Below, in pieces: positions 55,034 to 64,000 of a DNA stretch of 64,000 nt. The position numbers were made by a program, and so were the translations under genes. Position 1 is the first letter of the stretch, and every line of letters begins with the position of its first letter. Below the pieces are notes generated by a model. That model had not been told where the DNA came from. It did not search any database and was given only the letters and a program-made list of their open reading frames with translations. Source of the stretch: Azorinus chamasolen (Eukaryota > Mollusca > Bivalvia > Cardiida > Solecurtidae); the NCBI GenBank assembly GCA_963576725.1, contig OY755243.1:37280743-37344742 (forward strand), in the 5' to 3' direction.

Positions 55034-55189
55034 TTAAAGAAACTCAGGCAGACAATAATGATTATGATATACAAAGTCATGTACTGTATAACTTCTCTAC
55101 AACATCAGCTTAATGAGTGAGTGAGTAAGTTGGGTTTTACAGCAGCTTAATGAATAAGCATGGGTTTCTTATAAATAGCTCTTTAACCC

Positions 55190-55560
55190 TTTCACTCATA
55201 TGTATACAGTAAATGCCTTTGCAAGTGGAGTAGACCTAGATCAGACAGCTCCTGTCCAGTAGGAACCATCTGAGTCTGCTCTATTTGCTAACAAAGTTAT
55301 AAAGATCTGAATCTAAAGTTTTTGTCTAAGCCAAAATTTCCCTTGAAAATGTATGCAAAAATGTTCATTGGGAAATGCAGTAATACAGTAATGTAAAAAG
55401 CTCGCAAGAGGCAGTTCTGCACAGCTTTCTTCCTGCATTAAACTGACACTTGTCGGAAACAAATACATATTTAAAGCAATAGATAAAGTTGAGTATTCAA
55501 ATATTAACATGGTGATTTCATGACCAAACCCTATGTTGTAACCACTCTTTAGAATCAAAT
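55190..55560 (+). mobile_element. Partial family B, E and G sequences
   Basis: B: TTAACCCTTTCACTCATATG, AAGTGGAGTAGACCTAGATC, TGAGTCTGCTCTATTTGCTA. E scrap at 55375-55450 (CAGTTCTGCACAGCTTTCTT). G arm at 55522-55550. Confidence 0.5.
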
Positions 55561-55740
55561 AATTTACACCTCTGAACTGGGCTACAGCAGAATTAATCTC
55601 CTTTCAGGTTGATGTTGTATAGAAGTTTTACAGTAAAACATTGCTGCAAAACTCATCTGTAGTTAAAGACTTTGAAATTGGTTGGTTTTGTTGCCAAAAT
55701 TTGTTATCTGCAAACTTTGGCGTCTGCTAATATTTTCCAT

Positions 55741-55746
55741 TTTATT
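55741..55746 (-). promoter_or_regulatory. Possible polyadenylation signal of the thioredoxin gene
   Basis: AATAAA on the minus strand about 300 bases past the stop at 56049. The interval includes a family C scrap (55795-55866). It is the only such hexamer I noticed in that interval; no transcript evidence. Confidence 0.35.
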
Positions 55747-56048
55747 TTCCATTTTGTTTCAAGAAACAGTCGCAATAACAAACACTTTTGGTCCCGGCAT
55801 CTCATCTGGATCTAAACTGTTTGCATAGGTATTCACAGATGCGATATTGGCAGCGAAAGAGTTGATGCTATTCAGATATCCCTTTCTGTGTGGTTTCAGC
55901 TAAAAATTGCATTTTATATATAATTCAAACTGACATATGTTAAGTGTTTGTTAACAACAACAATTCAGCAGTAATGTGAAAAGATGAGCAGGTAAGATCC
56001 AGGATACAGAAATATGGTGCATAAACAATGAACTTCTATCAAATATGG

Positions 56049-56108
56049 TTATTGAGACACCTTCTGTACCATCGCCTCCAGTTTTTCCTTACTAGCTCCA
56101 ACCATCTC
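56049..56108 (-). CDS. Thioredoxin, last exon
   Basis: After a TTTATGTTTTCAG acceptor it reads EMVGASKEKLEAMVQKVSQ and stops at TAA. This is the C-terminal helix of cytosolic thioredoxin, where the family has VGA.KEKLEA.V. Phase 0 matches the previous exon. Thioredoxin reduces protein disulfides using electrons from thioredoxin reductase. Confidence 0.93.
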   Translation of the reverse strand, partial: EMVGASKEKLEAMVQKVSQ

Positions 56109-56329
56109 CTGAAAACATAAAAAAGTAAATTATTAAATATGTTTCATTACCTTAACAGGGTTTTCCCTTGACCCCTTCAAAAAGACCAATTTGAGGGTCC
56201 TCTTGACCTCCTCTCTATAAAGTAAAGACCAGACCCTCTTGATTTTGACGGTCATTTGTCAAATTTAAGGGACATTTCAATAGAAAAAGGGGGTCAGGGA
56301 AAACCCTGCCTTAAGCCCTTAACCCTTTC

Positions 56330-56488
56330 CCTGTTCTATATTCATTCCAAATTTCAATACCTACTGAATATTCATGGACAAAATAATTATAACGAAATAT
56401 GGAAGATGGAACATTTGCAGCCATTTCAGAAACTAAAGAGACAGATCTAATTACATTAGCAAAAGGTGTTTATATGAAGGAAAGGGAT
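56330..56488 (+). mobile_element. Family B element lacking its hairpin
   Basis: CCCTTTCCCTGTTCTATATT to TATGAAGGAAAGGG with the segment from GAGCAGACC to CTGTTTGC cleanly missing (ATTAGCAAAAGGTGTTTATA). This suggests loss of the palindrome by replication slippage. Confidence 0.7.
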
Positions 56489-56696
56489 AAACAAGTGGGC
56501 CATGGTAGCCATTTATTGCTCACCTGAGACAATAGGTCAGTGCTCTATTGTGTATACATGTATAAGAAATTTGAAACATAGCAAAAACCTACTACAAGAC
56601 AGTCACGTTTTTTTTCTGGAATAACAATGATTTATGCAGACTAAGTAAATGATCAATTAGATTTATTTCGACAAGGAATGCATACAAAGTCATTTA

Positions 56697-57152
56697 AACA
56701 AGAGGGCCAGAATGGCCATGACATTGCTCACCAGACAATCAGATATGTTTCTATTGAAAACTGATCACCCCTGGGGCGGTGCCAATTTTGACCCCAGAGA
56801 CACAATTTATATAACTTTTGTAGAGGACCTAAACATGATGCTATGTGCCAAATATGAAATCTGAGAACATTCCAGTTTCAAAGGAGAAGATTTTCAAAGT
56901 TTGCACTATGTTTTTATTGAAAACTGACCACCCCTGGGGCGAGGCCTATTTTGACACCAGGGGCATAATTAATATAACTTCGGAAAATGGTGCTATGTGC
57001 CAAATATGAAAGCTGAGAACCCTGTAGATTCAGAGTAGAAGATTTTTAAATGTTCAAATTGTTGACACGGGACGACGCACACGCCGACGGACGACGGACA
57101 TCAGGCGATAACAAAAGCTCACCCTGGGCACTTTGTGCTCTGGTGAGCTAAA
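56697..57152 (+). mobile_element. Pearl-type family P1, short copy
   Basis: Head AACAAGAGGGCCAGAATGGC, two and a half cores (CACCCCTGGGGCGGTGCC, GACCTAAACATGATGCTATG), CGACGGACGACGGACATCAG and the hairpin tail AGCTCACCCTGGGCACTTTG then TGCTCTGGTGAGCTA. Confidence 0.85.
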
Positions 57153-57169
57153 AAGGGAGATCATTCATT

Positions 57170-57815
57170 CATGCACGAAGCGACATATCGAAACCTTTAG
57201 TGCAGAACTTCAGATGGTGTTCAACAATGAGGTATGACAGAGAAAAGGTCCGATAAAAAATTTATTTATTAAAACAAGCCAGATTTTGACAAAAATAACA
57301 GAGGGCAATAACACCAAAAATACCAAAGACAGAGTTATAGACTTTGTGCACTGCACTTGTGGTCAATGTGATCTATCTGTATATGAAGTTTGAAGTCAAT
57401 AGCTTTTAAAATTTATACATTTGAAGTTATGATGCGGACAAACCAGATTTTGACAAATATAACAAAGAGCAATAACTCCAAAAATACTGAAAACAGTTAT
57501 AGACCTTGTGCACTGCACTTGTGGTCAATGTGTTCTATCTGTAAATGAAGTTTGAAGTCAATAGCTTTTATACTTTGAAAGTTATGATCCGGACAAGCCA
57601 GATTTTTAATAAAATAAAGAAGGGCAATAGCTACAAAATACTGAAGACAGAGTTACGAACCTTGTGCACTGCACTTGCGGTCAATGTGATCTACCTGTAT
57701 ATGAAGTTTGAAGTCAATAACTTTTATACTTTGGAAGTTATGATCTGGACAAGCCGGACAGACGGACGGACATGGTGACTCCAGTATACCCTCCCAAAAC
57801 TTCGTTTGTGGGGGT
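57170..57815 (+). mobile_element. Pearl-like family P3
   Basis: Three cores with CAAGCCAGATTTTGACAAA, GGGCAATAACTCCAAAAATA, TTGTGCACTGCACTTGTGGT and GAAGTTTGAAGTCAATAGCT; GACAGACGGACGGACATGG; tail ATACCCTCCCAAAACTTCGT then TTGTGGGGGTATAAT. Confidence 0.75.
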
Positions 57816-57829
57816 ATAATGAAATATGG

Positions 57830-58403
57830 AAGGTGGGACAGTGTATCCATTTTAGAAAGAAAGGAAACATCTTTCAAATTCCATTGACAAACAGAGCAGA
57901 TACTGATCAGACAGTTGCTATAGGAGCCGTCTGATCTGGGTCTGCTCTGTTTACAAATGTGTGAAAAGGCGTTTATATGAGGGAAAGGGTTCAGTAAACA
58001 TAATGATAAGTACAGGTACATGTACATGTATATTGTACACAAAATGAAAATAATTCAAGGTTTCAAAGTTGCCAATAGCTGTCATGCCGACCTCTCCTAT
58101 AATGCAAGGTGAGAACTCTAAACCACATGGACATGACAACACAAGATGTATGACGCATGAAGGACATAGCCCCATCATAATTGCTAACCTTAAGCATTTT
58201 CCGTGTTCTCTGTTTAATCCAAATACCTAGTGAATATTCGTGGAAAAAATAGTTGTATCCATTTTAGAAAGTAAAGACTATCATCTTTCAAATTTCATAA
58301 TCAGAGTAGACCCTGATCAGACGGTTCCTACAGGAGCCGTCTGATCCGGGTGTACTCTGTTTGCAAATGCGTGAAAACACGTTTATATGAAGGAAAGGGT
58401 TAA
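57830..58403 (+). mobile_element. Two family B elements
   Basis: 57830-57990: CAAACAGAGCAGATACTGAT, pivot GCTATAGGAGCC, TATGAGGGAAAGGG. 58205-58398: AGAGTAGACCCTGATCAGAC, pivot GGTTCCTACAGGAGCC, TATGAAGGAAAGGG before TTAA. Confidence 0.75.
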
Positions 58404-58485
58404 GCACTTTATGTTCAGGTCGTGCCCAAAACTGTATATGACCATTTTACTGAAGTATTAATGGAAATAAGATGATTATCTGTAC

Positions 58486-58557
58486 CTCAACTATTTTCCC
58501 GTCCTTGAAGACTTTGAATGTTGGCATTGCAGAAACACCATACTCCTGTGCTACATC
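58486..58557 (-). CDS. Thioredoxin, penultimate exon
   Basis: 72 bases, phase 0 at both ends, between AAATGTTTTGTGTTATTTCAG and GTACAG. It reads DVAQEYGVSAMPTFKVFKDG then KIVE. This contains the cis-proline loop (MPT) that faces the active site and the following beta strand. The exons with WCGPC are not in the visible sequence and should lie to the right, beyond 64000 or hidden in the repeats. Confidence 0.95.
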
Positions 58558-58683
58558 CTGAAATAACACAAAACATTTGAAAAACTAGTGAATAGTATCA
58601 AGAGAAGTGGTTTGACAGCTGCAATTTTAACACCTACAAATCAATAACCAGTAGTGCAAATTCAAAGGCTACAGGATATTTGA

Positions 58684-60260
58684 ACAAGAGCTGTCCGCAG
58701 ACAGCGCTCTCCACTTTCTTTAGTGTTGGATAGTGTAGTGGAAATCTAAGTCAGAAAGGGGAGATAACTATAGCAAAATTAATTTTAGGATTACCTGCCC
58801 TTGTGAAATGGGTTCCCCTTGTAATAGTTAAAATATATACCAACGTTTAACCAAATATTTTGGACAGTTTCTGAGACATGGACCTGAACATAAAACTTAA
58901 CCAACAACGAAAATTCTAAGTCGAACAAGAGATGTCACAGTCACGTGACAAATGCCCCCAAAAATTGTACCCTGTGACCTTGACCTTTGACCCATGGACC
59001 AGGGAGTTGACACATCGTCTTTGTGTGGTGAACATTTGTGCCTGGTTCCTTTGAAATCCATTCACAGATAAATAAGTAATTATACCCTGTGACCTTGACC
59101 TTTGACATATGGACCAGGGAGCTGAACGCGACACATCGTCTTTGTCTGGTGAACATCTGTGCCAAGTTATATTGAAATCCATTAATAGATAAAGATGTTA
59201 CAGACCGGACACGAAATTTGTGACAAAGTAATTGTATTCTGTGACCTTGGCCTTTGACCCATGGACTAGGGAGTTGAAAGCGACACATTATCTTTGTCTG
59301 GTGAACATTTGTGCCAAATCGTATTGAAATCCATTGATATATAAAGAAGTTACAGACCGGACACGAAATTTGTGACAAAGTAATTGTACCCTGTGACCTT
59401 GACCTTTGACCTATGGAACTGGGAGTTGAAAGCGACACATTGTCTTTGTGTGGTGAACATTTGTGCCAAGTTATATTGAAATCCATTGATATATAAAGAA
59501 GTTACAGACCGGACACGACATTTGTGACAAAGTAATTGTACCCTGTGACCTTGACCTTTGACCTATGGACCTGGGAGTTGAAAGCGACACATCGTCTTTG
59601 TGTGGTGAACATTTGTGCCAAGTTATATTGAAATCCATTGATAGATAAAGAAGTTACAGACTGGACACGAAATTTGTTACAAAGTTATTTTACCTTGTGA
59701 CCTTGACCTTTGACCTATGGACCTGGGAGTTGAACGCGACACATTGTCTTTGTGTGGTGAACATTTGTGCCAAGTTATATTGAAATACATTGATAGATAA
59801 AGAAGTTACAGGCCGGACACGATATTTGTGACAAAGTAATTGTACCCTGTGACCTTGACCTTTGACCCATTGACCTGGGAGTTGAACGCGACACATCGTC
59901 TTTGTGTGGTGAACATTTGTGCCAAGTTATTTTGAAATCCATCCACAGATAAAGAAGTTATAGAAGGGACACGAATTTGGGACGGATGGATGGAAGGACA
60001 GACGGACGGACGGACGGAAGGACGGACAATGCGATTACTATATGCCCGCCTTTGGGGGCATAAAAAGGGGCATAACTATGGAAAATTAATTTCAGGATTA
60101 CCTTCCCTTGTGAAATGGGTTCCCCTTGTGATAGTAAACATACATACCAAATATGACCCAAATATCTTTGATGGTTTCTGAGAAAAGGACAAACAAAAAG
60201 GTTAACCAACACCGACGCCAACGAGAGGGTCATGACAATAGCTCCACTTTTTGTAAAAGT
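58684..60260 (+). mobile_element. Pearl-like family P4, with flanking P-type pieces
   Basis: Head ACAAGAGCTGTCCGCAGACA (58684) with GGGGAGATAACT; then about seven cores of about 150 bp with CCCTGTGACCTTGACCTTTG, CGACACATCGTCTTTGTGTG, GTGAACATTTGTGCCAAGTT and AAGAAGTTACAGACCGGACA; GACGGACGGACGGACGGAAG at 60000; tail TATGCCCGCCTTTGGGGGCA. The piece at 60061-60260 repeats 58745-58915 (GATTACC.TCCCTTGTGAAA) and ends in hairpin GCTCCACTTTTTGTAAAAGT. Minus-strand frames of up to 181 codons are repeat-born. Confidence 0.8.
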
Positions 60261-61372
60261 GGAGCTAACAATAGGGCCATCGCTCACCAGACAATCAGTA
60301 AATGATTTTCAAAGTTTTCACTATGTTTCTTTAGACAAGAGGGCCAAGATGACCCTTAATCGCTCACCTAATTACCATAGATTATGGCCGGATGGCCCAA
60401 AGGTGGGACCAATATGACATAAGGGACAATATTTGAACAATGTTGATAGTGGATCATGAGCAGTGGTTCTGTAGAACAAGATTTTCAAAGATTTAGAATA
60501 TTGATTTAATGTAGACAATCATTCTGACCAATGAAGATTGGGCTAAATATGTGACTTCTAGAGTGTTCACAAAATTTTCCTACTATCTGAGATAGTGACC
60601 TAGTTTTTGACACACCCCATTATCCTACTATTTGAGATAGTAACCTAGTTTTTGACAACCCCCCCCCCCCCTCCCCCGGGGTTTAAAGCTGCATGTCAAT
60701 TTTCGATCTTGTCCGAGATTTTATCAAGACAATCATTCTGACCAAGTTACATGAAGATTGGACTAAAACTTGATCACTAGAGTGTTCACAAGGTTTTTCT
60801 ACTGTTGAATGTAGTGACCAATTTTGACCACAAGTGACCCACTTTCAAACTTGCCCGAGATTTTATCAAAACAATCATTCTAATGAAGTTTCATGAAGAT
60901 TCAGCTAAAAATGTGACCTCTAGAGTGTTCACAAGATTTTTCTACTATTTGACCTAGTGACCTAGTTTTTTGACCCAACATGACCCACTTTCGAACTTGT
61001 TCAAGATTTTATTAAGACAATCATTCCGACTAAGTTTCATGAAGATTGGGCTGAAAATGTCACATCTAGAGTGTTCACAAGGTTTTCCTACTATTTGACC
61101 TATATACCTAGTGTTTCACCCCACATGACCAACTTTCAAACGCATCCGAGATTTTATCCAGATAATCAGTCTGACTAAGTTTCATCAAGATTGGACAAAA
61201 AATGTGACCTCTAGTGTTCACAAGGTTTTTCTACCATTTGACCTAGAGACCTGTTTTTAAACACATATTGAAGCTTCTGATGGTGAACAAGTGTTCCAAG
61301 TTTAAAAGCTTTATCTCAAAGGGTTATGTAAATAAATGGACAAAAACCTTAACCAAAAATTCTATAATTACA
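60261..61372 (+). mobile_element. P1 scrap, then pearl-like family P5
   Basis: A P1 head remnant (GGGCCATCGCTCACCAGACA) is followed at 60336 by ACAAGAGGGCCAAGATGACC and five or six cores with AGACAATCATTCTGACCAAG, TTTCATGAAGATTGGGCTAA, CTCTAGAGTGTTCACAAGG and GACCTAGTGACCTAGTTTTT. It ends in GATGGTGAACAAGTGTTCCA, AGTTTAAAAGCTTTATCTCA, the sequence found reversed in 17762-18990. Confidence 0.7.
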
Positions 61373-63673
61373 AGAGGGCCAGAATGGCCCCTGAAGCGCT
61401 CACCAGACAATCAGAGGAGAAGCTTTTCAAAGTTTTAACTATATGTTTCTTTAGAAAACTAGCCTGCCCTGGGATTGGGCTAATTTTGACCCAAGAGGCA
61501 CAATTTATATAACTTTTGTAGAGGACCTGGACATGGTGCTATGTGCCAAATATGAAAGCTGAGAACCTTCCAGTATCAGAGAAAAAGATTTTCAAAGTTT
61601 TCACTATATGTTTCTGTAAAAAATTGGCTACCCCTGGGGCGGGGCCAATTTTCACCCCTGGGGCATAATTTATATACCTTTTGCAGAGGACCTGAACATG
61701 ATGATACGTGCAAAGTATGAAGGCTGAGAACCACCCAGTTTCCAAGAAGAAGATATTCAAAGATTTCACTATTTGTTTCTATTGAAAACTGCCCACCCCT
61801 GGAGCGGGCTAATTTTGACCCCCCGGCCATAATTTATATAACTTTTGTAGAGGACCTGAACATGATGCAATGTGCCAAATATGAAAGCTGAGAGCCTTCC
61901 AGTTTCAGAGAAGAAGAATTTCAAAGATTTCACTATTTGTTTCTATTGAAAACTGCCCACCCCTGGGGCGTGCCAATTTTGACCCAAGGGCCATAATTTA
62001 TATAACTTTTGTAGAGCACCTGAACATGATGCTCTGTGCCAAATATGAAAGCTGAGAGCCTTCCAGTTTCAGAGAAGAAGATTTTCAAAGAGTTCACTAT
62101 TTGTTTCTACTGAAAACTGCCCACCCTGGGGTGGGGCCAATTTTGACCCTAGGAACATAATTTATGTAACTTTTGTAGAGGACCTTAACATGATGCTCTG
62201 TGCCAAATATGAAGGTTAAGAGCGTTCCAGTCTCAGAGGAGAAGATTTTCAAAGATTTCACTATTTGTTTCTATTGAAAACTGCCCGCCCCTGGGGCAGG
62301 GCCAATTTTGACCCCCGGGCCATAATTTATATAACTTTTGTAGAGGACCTGTACATAATGCTATGTGCCAAATATGAAAGCTGAGAGTCTTCCAGTTTCA
62401 GAGAAGAAGAATTTCAAAGATTTCACTATTTGTTTCAATTGAAAACTGCCCCCCCCCCTGGGGCGGGGCCAATTTTGACCCCAGGGCCATAATTTATATA
62501 ACTTTTGTAGAGGACCTGTACATAATGCTATGTGCCAAATAAGAAAGCTGAGAGCCTTCCAGTTTCAGAGAAGAAGATTTTCAAAGATTTCACTATTTGT
62601 TTCTAATGAAAACTGCCCACCCCTGGGGCGGGGCCAATTTTGACCCCAGGGGCATAATTTATGTAACTTTTGTAGTGGACCTGAACATGGAGCTATGTGC
62701 CAAATATGAAAGCTGAGAGCCTTCCAGTTTCAGAGAAGAAGATTTTCAAAGATTTCACTATTTGTTTCTATTGAAAACTGCCCACCCCTGGGGCGGGGCC
62801 AATTTTGACCCTAGGGCCATAATTTATATCACTTTTGTGGTGGACCTGAACATGGAGCTATGTGCCAAATATGAAAGCTGAGAGCATTCCAGTTTCAGAG
62901 AAGAAGATTTTCAAAGATTTCACTATTTGTTTCTATTGAAAACTGCCCACCCCTGGGGCGGGGCCAATTTTGACCCCAGGGCCATAATTTATATAACTTT
63001 TGTAGAGCACCTGAACATGATGCTCTGTGCCAAATATGAAAGCTGAGAACCTTCCAGTTTCAGAGAAGAAGATTTTCACAGATTTCACTATTTGTTTCTA
63101 TTGAAAACTGCCCACCCTGGGGCGGGGCCAATTTTGACCCTAGGGCCATAATTTATATAACTTTTGTAGTGGACCTGAACATGATGCTATGTGCCAAATA
63201 TGAAAGCTGAGAGCCTTCCAGTTTCAGAGAAGAAGATTTCCAAAGATTTCACTATTTGTTTCTATTGAAAACTGCCCACCCCTGAGGCGGGGCCAATTTT
63301 GACCCCAGGGGCATAATTTATATAACTTTTGTAGAGGATCTGAACATGATGCTATGTGCCAAATATGAAAGCTGAGAACCTTCTGGTTTCAGAAGAGAAG
63401 ATTTTCAAAGTTTTACTATATGTTTCTATTGAAAACATGGAACCCCTGGGGCGGGGCCAATTTTGACTCCAGGGCCATAATTTATATAACTTTTGTAGAG
63501 GACCTAAAGATGATACTATGTGCCAAAGATGAAAGCTGAGAACCCTGTAGATTCAGAGGAGAAGATTTTTAAAGGTTCAAATTGTTGACGACTGACGACG
63601 CACGCCGACAGACGACGGACATCAGGCGATCACAAAAGCCCACCCTGAGCACTTTGTGCTCTGGTGAGCTAAA
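61373..63673 (+). mobile_element. Pearl-type family P1, long array of about thirteen cores
   Basis: Head ACAAGAGGGCCAGAATGGCC then CCTGAAGCGCTCACC; cores with CACCCCTGGGGCGGGGCC; microsatellite CTGACGACGCACGCCGACAG; tail CACCCTGAGCACTTTGTGCT then CTGGTGAGCTA. Cores differ at the CTCTG/CTATG and GAGG/GTGG positions, showing subtypes. Confidence 0.9.
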
Positions 63674-64000
63674 AAAGGGTCATAATTATGTCGAAATGTT
63701 GGATAGTTATATACTTTTGCCTACAGGTGAAGGTTGTGATGGTGAACAAGTATTCCAAGTTTAAAAGCTTATGTAAATAAGTGGACTTTAACCAAAACCT
63801 TAACCAAAAATTCCAAGTTAAAAAGGGTCATAATTATGTCAAAATGTTGGACAGAGATATGTACGCTTGCCTACAGGTAAAGCTTGTGATGGTGAACAAG
63901 TGTTCAAAGTTTCAAAGCTTTATCTCAAAGGTTTATGTAAATAAGTGGACTTTTAACAAAAACCAACCAAAAGTTCTAACCTTAAAAGGGACAGAATTCT
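63674..64000 (+). repeat. Two units of the AAAGGGTCATAATTATG repeat, running off the window
   Basis: AAAGGGTCATAATTATGTCG, TTGCCTACAGGTGAAGGTTG, GATGGTGAACAAGTATTCCA and TAAATAAGTGGACTTTAACC occur twice (63674 and 63822). Same family as the core of 17762-18990, here in the opposite direction. Confidence 0.8.

Larger units (their letters stand above)
56109..58485 (-). other. Thioredoxin intron filled with repeats
   Basis: GTACAG donor at 58485 and CAG acceptor at 56109. Holds a family B deletion copy (56330-56488), a P1 element (56697-57150), a P3 element (57170-57815) and two family B elements (57830-57990, 58205-58400). Confidence 0.85.

Noticed and set aside
58916..59896. Minus-strand frames of 68-181 codons with repeated HRSKVKVTG-like segments
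   Set aside because: They are read through the P4 core repeat, whose unit length is a multiple of three in places; such frames are a known false gene type in bivalve genomes.
61539..61830. Minus-strand frames over the P1 array
   Set aside because: They follow the core repeat period and break where cores differ in length.

Overview
The window looks like nuclear DNA of a bivalve mollusc. Coding exons are short, separated by long introns with GT/AG borders, and surrounded by repeats typical of bivalve genomes: tandem cores of about 160 bp followed by an (ACGG)n-like microsatellite and a hairpin tail (the architecture described for bivalve 'pearl' elements), many short palindromic MITE-like elements, and decayed non-LTR retrotransposons. 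No bacterial, viral, rRNA or CRISPR signal was seen and no tRNA was recognised. The species cannot be named from sequence alone.

Three protein-coding loci are supported. (1) Plus strand, 5586-8345: a two-exon gene for a secreted-type protein with an N-terminal PAN/apple-like cysteine domain and a C-terminal domain of a kind I associate with mollusc proteins; the splice joins in phase 0. (2) Minus strand, about 16.3-32.7 kb (possibly from 34.6 kb): a gene rebuilt from nine exons, eight of whose borders agree in phase throughout. It has a coiled-coil start, a 528-codon charged low-complexity exon, and a beta-rich C-terminal half resembling ZU5/UPA-type regions of death-fold proteins (PIDD1/DTHD1-like; inferred). 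Start, end and any death domain were not found. (3) Minus strand, 56049-58557: the last two exons of a thioredoxin; exons with the WCGPC active site must lie beyond the right edge or were missed.

The rest is mobile and repetitive DNA. 1-5.5 kb: intergenic, with an inverted repeat pair and a GAAT microsatellite. 8.6-9.5 kb and 12.8-13.7 kb: LINE remnants on opposite strands. 17-19.6 kb: a 33-bp-type minisatellite split by a 1.2 kb inserted element. 20-46 kb: introns and flanks crowded with palindromic elements. I group these as A/E (TA target sites, pogo/Tc1-like ends), B, B2, C and H (TTAA target sites, piggyBac-like), D (CCTGG repeat), F and G. 46.4-49.6 kb, 56.7-57.2 kb and 61.4-63.7 kb: pearl-type arrays with 'CACCCCTGGGGCGGGGCC' cores. 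45.8, 51.6, 57.2, 58.7, 60.3 and 63.7 kb: further dispersed families of similar layout.

The most interesting feature is the palindromic element population. Families with unrelated ends and different target sites share a central CTCCT-NN-AGGAG pivot with long self-complementary arms. They nest in each other with clean target-site duplications, and in one place form a head-to-tail array joined by single shared TTAA sites. Many lie in introns of the minus-strand gene, where transcripts could fold into long hairpin RNA.
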